Shown here: positions 43,754 through 57,700 of the stretch, in pieces
How the letters are laid out: the number at the start of each line of letters is the position of its first letter
Position numbering within the stretch: position 1 is the first letter of the stretch
Source of the DNA: Tetrahymena thermophila SB210
Lineage: Eukaryota; Ciliophora; Oligohymenophorea; Hymenostomatida; Tetrahymenidae
NCBI RefSeq assembly: GCF_000189635.1
Contig: NW_002476379.1
Span: 372,001 to 436,000, forward strand
Reading direction: 5' to 3'
DNA length: 64,000 nucleotides
Notes under the pieces: model-generated
What the model was told of the DNA's origin: nothing
What the model saw: only the letters and a program-made list of their open reading frames with translations
Database searches by the model: none
Position numbers and translations under genes: made by a program

Positions 43754-44572
43754 ATGGAGAAACTAAAAACTTAAATTTGGGATATGCTCTATTAAAAATG
43801 TAGTGAAGAGCAATAATAGTTTGTTTAAAAATAGATAGATTGCTTTAAGACTTAAGACACTCCTGTATTTAATATGAAAATGTTGTAGTTTTAGCTAAAA
43901 ATAGCATTAATTATGAATTTTTATTTGAGCTATTTGCTAATAGCTGAGAGAAATAACTTAGAAGATTTCTTTTTTAATTAAAGTTATATAGGAACTGCAT
44001 GGTTTGTGAGTATTTGCGCTCAAAATATAATCATTTTAATTCCTAAAATAGTCATGATGATTATGCTTTAGATAGTACTAAATAGTACTAGAAATATCGA
44101 TGAACTTGTAGTTAATGTAGAGGAATTCATGAAAACAAAAGTTTATTATTACAATTGCTATATCTCTAAATATATTTGGATAAATTATGGAATAGGAGGT
44201 ATTTATTATGTTTTTAATATGGTTTTTGGTTATGATGAGTCAGCTTAATAAATAGTTTCCTTATGTCACTTCGTCTTATATATAATGGTGGCTAGATTAA
44301 TACTTTTTATAGCTAAAATTACCCTACAATCTAAAGGATTATCTGAATAATAGCTATAAAATCTTATAAATAAAAGGTAATCTCCAGTAACTGAAGATTT
44401 TTGTAAAAAACACGATGACTGTTGCTCTGTTTGTTTAGATGAATACTTAGTGGGATAAATTTCTTTATAGTTAGATTGCAAGCATATTTATCATTTAAGT
44501 TGTATTAAAACTTGGTTAGTCTAATAAAATAAATGCCCTTGCTGCAATCAATTTGCTTTTAGGGAACTATGA
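43754..44572 (+). CDS. Membrane RING-H2 finger protein, putative E3 ubiquitin ligase
   Basis: Intronless, 272 residues, ATG 43754 to TGA 44570-44572. Four hydrophobic segments lie between residues about 50 and 195 (ALIMNFYLSYLLIA; WFVSICAQNIIILIPKIVMM; YGIGGIYYVFNMVFG; LCHFVLYIMVARLILFIA). The C-terminus is a C3H2C3 RING: CSVCLDEYLVG, CKHIYHLSCIKTWL, CPCCNQF. All eight zinc ligands are visible. Family role: E3 ligase at an internal membrane, with the RING facing the cytosol (orientation inferred). The arrangement resembles other multi-spanning ciliate RING-H2 proteins. Substrate unknown. Confidence 0.9.
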
Positions 44573-45798
44573 ATAATCGAATTAAAAAATTACAATCATT
44601 TTATTTAATAAATAATTTTGTATATAATTTTTAATAAATCAATAAATAAATAATTATTTTTTTTATTCCTAATTTAACTAAATTAAATTAAATTTAAAAT
44701 CATTTTAACATTTTTTAGTTAAACTAAAGAAATTTAAATAAGCAGATCAATTAATATATATAGAATTATAATTTAATTTAATTTTAATTCATTTTACAAT
44801 TTTTAAGTCAAATATATTTCTATCTAGATATAATAAAAAGTTAAAATGAATTATTTTCATTTAGAAAATTATTTTAAATCAAGTACTTGTTTAATTTATA
44901 AAATTAATTATAGAATCTTAAAAACATAAATTATTTTCATAATTTTAATTAAATTTATAAAAAACTAATTAAAACGATAAAAATGACCAAATTAAATTTC
45001 AATAAAATGTTAAATCTTTTAAATAAATTTTAAAAGTCTTTTAAAATAATTTTTATTTCAAAAAATTTTAATCCAAAATATTTGTTAGATTATTTTTTTA
45101 ATAATAAATATAAAATAATAGAAATTAAAAATAATTAAAACAATAAAACCATTTAATTTAATAAGTTGAAATATTAAATATCACTTTACTTTTAAGCAGA
45201 AGATTTGATAAAAAATGGAATTAGAAATCTTAATAATCTTTCAAATTTTATGTTTCTTATTTTCATATTTAATTTCATTTTTAAAAAAATAATATTTTTA
45301 AAATTTTTTAATGAAATTTTGATAGTTTAAAACATATTTTTATTTGAATTTAAAAAGTATTTTAAATTTTAAAATCAATTTTTGATTTTGTAATAATTTT
45401 GGCAAAAAAACAAAGCTTTGTATTAGCTACTTCAAATTAACCTTATTTATTTAAGTGATATTAATCTCTTAATTATTCGTAAATCTTTGATTTTTTGTAA
45501 GTCGGATAAAATAATTTAATGTATGCATTTAAAATTAAAGTATTTTTAATAATTTATCATTTAAAAAATATTTGTATGATGATATTAATCTAGATTTGGG
45601 AAAATATATTTGAAATCTGTGAGAATCAAAACAATTACTAAATTGATTTAAAGTTAGTATTAATTTTTTGATAAGGTCTTAGAGCTGTAGTAATACTAAT
45701 TTGATTTTTTAAAAGTTCTATTATTAAAAATAAATAAATAATTAATCTTTCAATTTTTAATCATTACAATATTGATAAATTTATGGTTAAAAGTAAAA
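44573..45798. other. Long AT-rich spacer upstream of the giant gene
   Basis: About 1.2 kb, almost pure A/T with runs of T and A and no protein-like frame. It probably holds the promoter of the giant gene. Confidence 0.6.
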
Positions 45799-48700
45799 AT
45801 GAATGAGTAAAACAGAGATAAAACTTCTTCAAAAATATCAAAGAAGTTGCAGCTAACTTTGAACTTTAATCCATAAGAAATATTAGAAATTGTTTATCTT
45901 GAAATAGAGCTTCAAATGCTTCCTAGGGATAACCAAAAAAGTATTGATTATATTGATGATTAAAAAAGAATCTATCTTTCTAAGTTGGAAAATGTAATGA
46001 TATTCTTAGATTTATAGTAAAACTTTATCAATTTATTAATATTCATACTAATTTAAATTTAAAGGATGACAAAGATTTAAATTCATGTCTATATGCCCTA
46101 TATTTAGAAGTATTTAAGATTAAAAAATTTTACTTAGCAAGTAATAAATAATCTTCAAGTGGTTAAACAACAAGCTTAAATCAAGCAAATAATTGTATTA
46201 ATTTCTGTAGATAATTCATTGATAAATATATTAGCTTATTAGAGTCTGATATACGAGGGAGAGCTTTGATTGTATTTTATTTAATGATAGAACTGTTTTA
46301 GTGCATAGAAATAAATGATTTCTTTTGTATTGAAAATATACAAAAAAAATATAGAAGCAATATCATTGTATTCTTTTCTAATTTTAATTTTACAACAATT
46401 TAAAAATAGTAAAAAAAAAGTACTAACCCATGTCTTTTAAAATTTTATGTGTCTTAGTTCGTTGGTACTTTGGGAATTATTCAGTATGAATTAAGGTAAT
46501 TGAAAGATTCATTAGAAAATTTAGATATTTCTGTGAAAATAAGAAATGAAAATTTATAAGAAAAAAGTATTTTAGAGAGATATCTAAATACTAAGTAAAA
46601 AATTTTAGAATACTAGTTGGTTATTTATTATATGAAATCTAAAAAGTGCAGCTGTCTTTTGAAAATGTAGAGATATGCTGAATGCTGCTCTTTTGGATAA
46701 TTTCTTAAGAAGCAAATAGCTAAGTTAGTTAGCAGTATTTCTTCTGAAAATAAAGATCTTAAATAAAATAAAGAAATTATTTTACAATTTGAAAATTTGA
46801 GCAACAAAATTTCTTAGGTGTTGTCATTGAGTAACGAAAATGCTAAAAATATGCTCCTTGGAAGTGATATACAAGATATTTTATATGAGATGAGAGGTAA
46901 TCAACATACTTTGGTCAAAGAAGAAAGCTCTTTGGATACATAAGAGTATAATTAGAATAATGAAGGACAAATCATAGAAGTAAATTCTCCAACAAATGCA
47001 AATATGGAATCTGATTTTAAAAATAAAGCTTTTGATTTTTAATATAAATTCTTCAATAGTAAAATTGCAACTTTAGAAAATATCCCATTAGACTCTCAAA
47101 TGAAAATATTAACCAGAATTGATGATACATAAAAAGGTAATATTTCATAAGCAACTAAAAATACAAATGCTATTTTAAAAGATGCAGATATTTTTTCTTT
47201 GAAAACCCTTCTTTTAAAAGACGACCAATAAAAATAACAAATGAAAAAAGCTATTCATGAGCAATTAATTTTTAAAAAATTAAATTCAACACAGAGTAAT
47301 TAAAATTCTAAAAGTATAATGAATGATATTTAAAAGGCCATAAATGAATCTTATACAGATCTTGATGCTTCTTAAATGGCTAAAGGCTAGTAGGACAGTT
47401 TAAATTAAAAAAATTAATAATCTTTTAAATAGATAAATTTTTCTTTTAAAACTCAAAGATAAAACTCATAGAATACTTTATCAATGGCGAATGTTAACAA
47501 AGAAGAAATTTTATAGAATTAAAGGTTTTTAAATGAATAGTAACTGAGTGAACTTTAGATGATAAAATAAACATCTAAATAAACTTCTGGAAATAATTCA
47601 TAAAAAGATGAAAATAAATTAACCGTTCCATCTCAAAGAGCAATTAATTTATCAAATTTACAAAAGTAATAAAGTGAGAAAATAAAAACGGAAATTAATT
47701 TAGAATCAAATAATCAACTGAGAGACTAAAAAGATTAAAAAGATCAAAATGTAAATAAATTGAGACAAAAAAAATTGAAGCTCTCTCCTTCAAGGGTTAA
47801 TGTTACTAATATTTCTTACTTTTTCAAACCTTAAGAGTAATTACCTTAGCAATAAAAAAATTTAGACTTCACAAATAACTTGGGTAAGAAGAAATTCATT
47901 CAGAAACTATTAGATAAAGAATCCCAAAATTTGCTTTAAGAAAAATATTAAAAGTCTAACCTAAATAATATTGGATAAAATGATGAGCCAGTAAGGCAAA
48001 ACTATTTTTAAAATTAAGGATAGATTTTTAATATCAAAATTGAATCTAATAATAATGAGTAAGACGATATATACTATAATATCAATGAAAGAATAAATTT
48101 ATAGGCACTTTAATTACAATAAATGGAAAGTGAGAGAAGTCAATAAGGTTATTTATTCACAGAAACCAGACCAAGTGAACCCAATATAATAACCCTTGAT
48201 ACTTAAAAAAAGAAAACTCTCTCAACTTAGAATACTCAGAGCAATTAAGAATAATATTTCTAATTTAATACACTTCAAACTTAATAAAGAACAATAAACA
48301 CAGAATAAGATATACCATTATAGAATGCTTTGAAAACTGAAAGCAGTAATATAAAATAGAGAAAAATATATAATAAGATTAAATTAGATTAGTTTTAGTA
48401 ATTTGAAGTAAATTAGCTAATAGATGGTTCTTAAACAGAAAGAAGTCATTTATAATCAGATTTATTATCTTAATAGTTATCTCCCTCTTCTTTTTTACAG
48501 TTTAATTAGAGGCCTGATTATTTTAATAAAGCTTTGACACAAATGAAAAGTACACAAGCTTCGTAGTCAACTTAAAACTCTCCTAAAAATAGCAGGCAGT
48601 ATTCAGTTTATTAACAATTAACTGATCGAAACAATAATATTTAACTGGTTCAATAGAATTAAAGAAAAAACTCAAATGCTTAATCTGCTTAAAATTAGTA

Positions 48701-51700
48701 AAATTATTAACAATAAGTTTCTCCTTCAAGAAATTTCGCTAATGTAGTAAATAGGGACTAATTAATCAAACAGATTAGTAATTACTCCTAGCCAAAGTTA
48801 AGAGTAAATTCAGAGTATAATTTGATTTAGTAAGATGATAATTTAGAAGTATTATAAAAGTAATAATAAAATTAACAAGAGCAATCTTAGGCCTAGTGTG
48901 TTAATAATAATCGTAGCAATTAAACTTAGACAAGATAAATGCACTATAATCGTGCTAATAAGCTGAGAAAATCTTCATTAAGTCCAAATTAAAGTAATCT
49001 TATTAGTTAGATTGAATAACATCCAAGTATAAACCTTTCCAAATAGTAAAGCTACACGCCAATTGGTTCTTTATAAGAATTTTAATTAGCTAAATAATCA
49101 AACGTAGAAACACAATCTAATTAAATTAACCTTGTCCCTAAGATAAATTTCGAATTACTCAATTAAGAATCTTTATAATATTTTGAATAAATATAAAATG
49201 AAAAATTTAATTAAAATAATAAGATATTATCACCCAACACTACAAATTTTACCTCAGGATCTGCTTATCTTTCGAGTTAATTATAATATGGCTAGCAATC
49301 TTAATAAACTCACTCTCCTTCATTTGCTAAAAAATTCTCAATCTCTTAAAATATAATTTCGCAATTACCACTGCAAATTTCTAGAGATAAAAGTAATTTA
49401 AGTGAAAAATTTTATATGCTTGAAGAATAAGATAAGCCTATAACAAGAAAGCGATATAGTAGAAGCACTAATATTAGTAGATAAATAAGATAAAATTCAG
49501 CAATGAGGAATAGATTCTTATCGTCCCATAGAAAAAGCCATGAAAAATTTATATCTGGATAAACAACTCCAAGATAACCGAATTCCTTTGCAGAAAAATT
49601 GCAAGCTAGCTTTAATAGCTAAAACGTAGTATAAAATGGAAAAAGTGTTAACTTACTTAACACCACTCTTAATTTAAAAGTAAAGACTGATCAATATGAT
49701 GCTAAAAATTAGATTGAATTTTATGATTAAAACTTAATTTTATAAAGAAGTGATAATAATAATTTAACTGAAAATGCGTAATCATAAAAAATAGATAGTA
49801 AAATAAAAGTATACAGATCCATTTCAAATCATGCAAGAGTACGACCTAAGACAGCTTCTGTTACTAAAAATAGTCAAAGAAGCTTATCTTAACATTCTAA
49901 TGTTGATCAGCAAAGATCTGTTACTTACATGCAAAATAGCAATACTAATATATTGAATTATTTCAAAAATATAAATTAAACGCCTACTGAAAAAGTAATA
50001 TAAAAAAATTATGAAACACCAACAAATAATCAGATTTAAGTTAGATAAAAATTAAATTATGAATAGTAAAAAAGACCACAAAGCTCTACGATCAAAAATT
50101 AAAGTAGGTAGGAATAGCCATATAATACTATGAGCTGTAATAACTTGTAATAAAAAATGACAAAAAATGTTATAAATTCTTAAAGTAGTTAAAATAAAAA
50201 AAATACTTACCCAATAAATGATTTATCAGAGAAGGGAGTAACTACAACTAGTACAAAAAGTAGATCCGATTATTATTTAGAGAATGCTTTATTATCAAAC
50301 TAAGTGTAACAACAATAACCATCTGCGTTATAGATGGTTTTGAATGAAATATAGTTTTAAAAAAAACTAAATGAGGTTATAGAAAGTGAGAGAAAATAAA
50401 ATAATTAAAAAAATAAAATATCTATCAAAAGTATAATAGGGAAATTTAAGGAAGAAGAAGAAACTCTATTAAAATGCATGGAAAATGCTTCCATGCTGTT
50501 AGACTAATAGTATTAAAAGAGGTTTTTATAAGATGGTTCCTTTTATGCAATAAAAAGCTTAAAAAGAATTCATGAAATACCAAGTTTGAACTAATTTAAT
50601 AACTAAGAGTAGTAACAATAATTATAAAAATAACCATCAATTGAAAAATAATTTGATGAATCTCAAAATCAGAATGAAGATATTTCTTATGTTTCCAATT
50701 AACAAGACTTTGAGTAGGATGAAGTAAATATGAGTTCTTCAAAGAAATCTTAGATAAATAAACTTAAAAGTGAGATTCAACGTGTAAATGAATAAATTTA
50801 ATAAAATTATTTCCCTGAATAAGAATAAAGAGGAGAATAATAATAAAAGAAATAGAGTTAAACAGATCTACTCAACAGATCCAAGAAATCGAAGTTTGCA
50901 AAGCCAGACAAGTAAATAAATATATAAACTTCTTTATCATTTTTAAAACTATGTTTTCAAAAATATAGGAAAAAGGAAGAATCACCATTCTAAAAAAGGC
51001 ACAGCATAGTATAGACATCAGCTTTTTATTCTTAAGCAGGAAGTCCGAAAAGTTCATAATTTAAAGGAAATTAATAAATTAACAATAACTTTTTAGTAAG
51101 CAATTTATCATCAATTTAATTAATTAGTATTTATTTATTTATTTTAACAAAAAAGTTTTAAATGAAAGATGAATTTGATGATAAATAATTGAATTACTAG
51201 GATTCTCTAGATGGTCATTTGAATAATAATGTACTACTAACAGTTTAATAGGATACGTTGACTGAAAACTAAGATTCTGACACTATAAAGATGGAAGATT
51301 ACATAGTATAAAACTATTCTGATTTATAATAAAGTAAGTTTAATCGACAAAAAACTAAACAACCTCAATAGCCAAAGGAGAGTATTTTTTAAGCTAGCTA
51401 AAATTAAGATTTGCCTGAAAATTCTTTGGATTTCATATAAAATTAAATTGGTAGTAATAGCTTGATACAAAATCAAAAACAATGGCATTCATAATAACAT
51501 AAATTATAAATTAATAAGAGTTCTAAATTTATTGATTTTCAACCTAACTTTTAAAAAAACAACAATATTTAATTGAGTGATTTAAATGGATTTGCAAGAT
51601 AGTTATCAGAATCAAACACTGTTTATTAACAACTTAATTCACCATTATTTACCTAATAAAGCTCTTCCTCTGCTTCAAATTACTTTTCAAGGAGAATTAA

Positions 51701-54700
51701 TTTATAGTTAAAAGTGCCAAAAAATCTTGAACTTAAAAGAACCAAACTTAGCTTTCCATCTTTTAGCAATCTAGAAATTGCTTCAACTTTAAGTAGATAA
51801 AACGGTCGCTCTAAATAAATATAAATTATAGATTCTTCTAATAAATAATCTTTGAAGAAGCTCAGTAAAGAACAGATTAGAAGCATAACATATTTCAATC
51901 AAAGCTTAAAGTTTAAATCTTAAACATTAATTAAATCTAATGTCAGCTTTTATGATAGTAATGATTAAGGAGAAGAGAAAAAGAAAGTTGTTACACTTTT
52001 TAAGTTGCTTGAAGAAACTAACAAATCTTATGAAGTGAGAGATAAACTTATAAACAGTATTAGTGGATTAATAAAAGGAATTAAAGTTTTAGATACTTAA
52101 CTTGCTTATCCTCCTATTATTTATTATATCCAATACAATAGCATTTCAGAGAGAATAAGACTGTCAATAAATCTTTAAAAAAAAAGTTACGATGCTGATG
52201 AACTTTATAATGAGAAATTTAATATTAACACTCGATCAAGGATTAATTCTGAATCCGATTAATCAAAAAATTGTAACGAATAAGATTTTATTCTTGAGAG
52301 AGAAGAAAGCTAAGATATAGAAGTTGAGCTAGTTATTTAATATGGTAAATTTTAAAAAATATATATCCCAATAAATCTCACTAGAGGCCTGCTAGAACAT
52401 CCAGTAGCAGAGAGGAAGCTTTTAGTTACTGTATGGCCATTAGTGTTTAAAGAAATGGAGAGGTATTTAGATGAAAATCATTTAATTGATGTGACAAATA
52501 AAGATATGCTTGGCTTGGAAGACTATGATCAAGAGGAAGTTAAATTAATAATCTATGAAAATAATAAATAAAATTCAAAGAGCATGGCCTTTCGTGATGA
52601 AGTAGTGAGCTTAAATGAAAGCCAAAGTATAAATTCTGATAATAAAATAGAATAGGGATATAACAAATCACCTTTAGTAAAACAGAAAGTGTAGACTATC
52701 TAAAATATACAGCTTGATCATATCTAAGAAATTAGTAAATCATCAAATAGTGATATGAAGTAGAGCTTTGATACAATTAAAAAATCTTTAACTATGAATC
52801 TAATCCCGAATTAAAAGAGTCTTGAAGATGATCTAGTATCATACTATCCTACAACTAGTGATTCCTCTGTAAACAGAAAGCTTAACATTTTAAGAGAATA
52901 GTTTGAAGATTTGAAAATGACTTTCTAGTTTTTTGGAGGTTTGGAATAATATTTTGCTAAATAAAAAAGTCCAGATGCCTAAATTATTGTTTAAAAAAGA
53001 AAAAAGAAAATTTTATCTTTAATTGATTTACATGAAATTTAAGGTTTGAAGGATAAGGTTAATTCTTTCTTGAGGTTTTCTTTTATCTATCTTTAAAAAG
53101 AAATTGGAAGAGGTTTTTGTTAAGATTTTAATAATGAATCATATTACCGTTACTTATTAAAACACTTAATGTATCTTAAAAAGTAGTATTTAAGGTTTAA
53201 AGCAGGTGTAATAGAATTTCCTGATGAGCAATCAGCATAACCGCTACTAATATCAAAAACTCCAATAGATTATCCTGGTTCAGCCTGCAAAACTCCTTAA
53301 TAATAAATTTAATTCAATTTAAATTAGCTCACATTGAATAGTGAGACTAAAAAGATGAAGTCTCCTTTAACATCAAAGCCATCACTAAATATTTATGGAA
53401 ACGATAAACAATAATTTGGAAGTACTCTTGACAAAAAAAGTCCTTATAATTTATTAACTAATATTCCTCGATCTGAAAATATTTTGCCTCAAGATTAGTA
53501 AAACTTTACTATTATGTAAAACTCAAATCAATCATTTAGAAACATTTCGGTTGCTAACTCTAATATTAGAAAAACAATTTTTATGCAATAGAATATGTAA
53601 AAGCAGGTATAAAGTAATTATTTTAGGCATCTCAAAGAAACACAGACCTCTATACAAAATGCACTAAATATTTACACAAAATCATCACCAGCTTTAATTC
53701 TATCTTTCCTGAAAAGAAATCAAGTAATTATAATTTTTAATAGCAATCATAATAGTAATTTTAATTTTAAATAAAAAGGATTAATACTTCCTAATTATTG
53801 CTAAACTTGTTATCAAGTAAGAGGTTATTTTTAACAATCTGTTTAATGAAAATGGAGAGTTCGACATTAAAGATAATTATTATTTTTATATTTCTGCAAG
53901 GCAACTAAACTCCAATTTAAAACAAAGAAATTTATTGCCTCCTATAGAAATAACTTAAGAGTAGTTGAAGCCCTACTATAATTAGGGAGAGTATAGATTA
54001 TTTTGCTGTTAAATAAATAAATTTATCATTTTTGGTGACATGAATAAAAAACAAAAGTTACAATTACTTTATTTTTTAAACCATTAAATTGGAATTACTC
54101 CGTAGGACAAATCAGATGCAACTAAACTGAATAAGCAAAAAATTCTTTTTAAAGATACTATAGCACTAGGTTAGAAGATATAGGTAGCAGATTGGGATTC
54201 TACATTAGCTTACAATCTTGAGCTTTACAGAATTATTTTTAGAAAAATTAAGTAATAATCTCTGTTTGATGGAACAGCTGTTTCAGAGGAGCTTAGTAAA
54301 GGATATTATAATTTATTTGTAAACAATTTCAATGAAGTCTACTAAGAGCATGGAAAGAGTAAAAGAGTAGCACTTTCAGTTTACCATAATTATGAAAGTG
54401 ATGCTGAAGAAGATAAACAATATAATTAAGCAAATAAAAAACAGAATTAATAAAATTTAGACACTCATGGTTTGCCTATGTTAAATAATGATAGCTAACT
54501 CTAAATAAATATCAATCAGGAATAAACATAAGAAGTGCCTAATTTGCAATTAAATAGGAAAAAAACCAATTCAAATTGTATAAATTTTTTTATTTATTTT
54601 AATAATAATATATTTATTTTTTTGAAATTTTTATATATATTTATTTTTTTTTTAACGAACAAAAGATCAATTCCTTGAGGATAGAAATTTTCAGCAAATG

Positions 54701-57700
54701 CAAAAATACTATCCTTAAAAAGTATAGTAATTTCTAAAAAGAAAAAGAGAATGGTACTTAACATTAGGAAAATCAAATAGAATGAGAGTTAACTTTCATT
54801 TTGATTGGAAAATAAAAAGCTCAATAGAAGAATTCAAAATATACTTTTTTGATTTAGAAAGATAAAAAAAATTCTGTATAAAATAGGTTCCATTAAAAAT
54901 ATAAAATATACTCATCAGATTAATTAAATGGGAACAAGAAAAGTATGCTTATTTAGATCATAAGGCCTCTAAGAATTTTTAGTTAGCATAGATTTAAAAT
55001 GTATTCTTCTTCGAGGCTTAAGGCTTTACTGGAATCAAACCTGTTATTAAGATAAATAAAGAATTAAGCATTAAAACTATTATCATTACTTCATAAAAAT
55101 CAATCAAAGAGCATCTCATTTCAAATAGCTCTGACTTACTAAAGTAAATTAAATTTTTTTTTTTTAGATATTTATTTTTTTTTGTTTATTTAAAAGATAT
55201 TATCATCTGAAGGAGTATCAGTTTTGTATGAATATGAATTTATATGGTAAGTGCATCTCTAATCTCAAATTTTACATTATGAAAAGACCGTAGCTCAACT
55301 ATGAACATATGTATGCATTTTTACTAATCATTCAGCCTCTCAACTCAAAGACAAAATAAATTAAATTTGTTTTCTCATTCTAAGATCTAATTATGCTTGA
55401 TAATAATCAAAACATAACAGAAAATCTAAAAAAGAGGTTTACAAGAGCAGATGCGACTAAGGTTATCAAATTAGTATCTACAAGGATTAGACTAATAAGA
55501 GGTCTTTTTGGAGCTTTTCCTATTTTGATGACTGAATAGCAAGCCAAAACATATGAAGAGTTTAAAAAGTAAAATTAACAATCAAAAATAAAAGAGTAGT
55601 TGTAAAAATAAAATGCAATCAAACAAAGAGCATTGAGATAATAATCATAATAGCTTTAAATTATAAATGCTATTTCTCCTGTTAATTAAATTTCAGCTTA
55701 AGCATAAATAGTAAGAAGTGCAAGACCTTCTTTATTTTCTAAGATCAATTCTTTGTTTTAAAAAGATTCATTTTTAGACACAAAGAATTTAAATTAAGGG
55801 TTAGATCAATCTAATACTAGAAGAAAATCTTAGTTTTTTGAGTAATCAATTAAGTAAATACCAAACAAAAATTAATTAGCACTGCAACCTGTAATTTCTT
55901 CTTAATAAGAAAGTCTTACAAGTTCAAATTCCGATTCTTCTTAATCTTCTATTACAGAAAAAATTAATGACAAGATATCTCCTTCTGCCAAAAGTTCAAA
56001 TGCCATTTAAAAAATTAACTTTAGTGAGAAAAATAATAAATAAAGCTCTCCAGCTAATGCAAAAAGAATTATGAATAGACCACCTAATTTAAATTTAGGT
56101 AAAGAATAACTACTGACATTTTCTTCTAAATTATAAGATATGGGTATACTTCAAAATAAAATAACTGCTAATGAAAATAAATAATTTTAAGATAAGTTTG
56201 TAAGTAAAGAATTGTAAAATTAGGATGAATAAACAAACTCTAATAATAAATATATCATTTAAAAATAAATTTCATCTTCTACAATTACACCTTTGATGAG
56301 CTTTTTGAAAACAAAAAAAGAAGTTAAGGCAGAAATAAATAGCAATAAATCCCTCTTTAACAGCTTAAATATGAATAATGATCTTAATAAAAAATAATAT
56401 AGCTCAATGAGATCTTCATATAATGGAAAAGAAGGAAATAAGTAAGAAAAAAATAAGATGGAACATGTATTCAAAAGAACTGAATCAATAGACTCTTAGG
56501 AATCTCAAGAGAGTAATAGAATATCTAAAAATGAAAATTCAAATGTAAAATCTATCTAACCTAGAAAGGTTAGTTTTGTAGATAAAGCAAAAGACTAAAA
56601 CGAACATTTTAATCAATTAAATACATAAAGTTAACATGGTATACTTAAAAAGGCAAGATAATTTGAAGCCAACGATCAATAATCTTCTTACACATCTCCA
56701 AGGGTTTCATTTAAAATTTAAGAGTAGTCAATAGAAGAATCCTTATAAATAGACTCATCGAAAAGTAAATCTAATGAAAAAAATATTTCATCCCAAAGTA
56801 ATAGTGGTCACTCAAACTCATCTTAGCTACAAAGTATTAACAAAAATGAAATAGATGAATTAAATGATTTGAAAAAGGAAAAATTGAATACCAATGAATC
56901 GAATAAATTGCAGTAAAATTCAGAAAAAAGAAGTGATTATGAGGGGACAAATAATATTTTTTAAGATCTTAGAGTGTTTAAAAATATAATTTCAAGACAC
57001 GATTTTTCAGATGGAAAGCAAAACCTTACAAATACAAATAAAGGGTTTCTTGAGTCTTACTTGTAGAAATCTAGAATTATTGGTTAGTACGTAAGAAAGA
57101 TGGCTAATAATGAATATGTATTGATTACAGTCAAAAAAGATTTTATATTAAAATGCTGGGATATTCAAATTTATATTCCAAAAACATAGAGGGTACTACT
57201 TAGTTAACTTTCCCATAGTGAGCTAATAGATTGCAACTATGATTTTTTAAACCGTAATATTGCAACAAAACTTAGATTTTTCTATGAAAATAAGACAACA
57301 GCTCCGTTTGAGAGTTACCTCTCCTTTCTTAATCGTGTCAATTAGTACTCAAATAGGATGTCAACTCCAGACATAACAAAAATACAAAAAAATAATAATA
57401 ATGATTAAGGAAAAATAAATTCATTTTAGAAGTAATCAAAAAATAACTTTCTTAGCTCTATAATAACTAAGTTAAAAAATTCAGATGAATCTTAAACATC
57501 TCCTGAAAGTCTGAATGCATCTCCTCTCCCTGAATATCATTCTCCTCGAAATACTCATAAAAAAAAAAGTATACTACTTGTAAATAGTATTGAAAATAAT
57601 TTGTTGAAAAGACAGACCTCAAATAAGAAATTGGCTTAAACAATTAAAGAAAGAGATTAAAATGAAAAACTACAGAATAGCATATAAAATAATTTAGATC

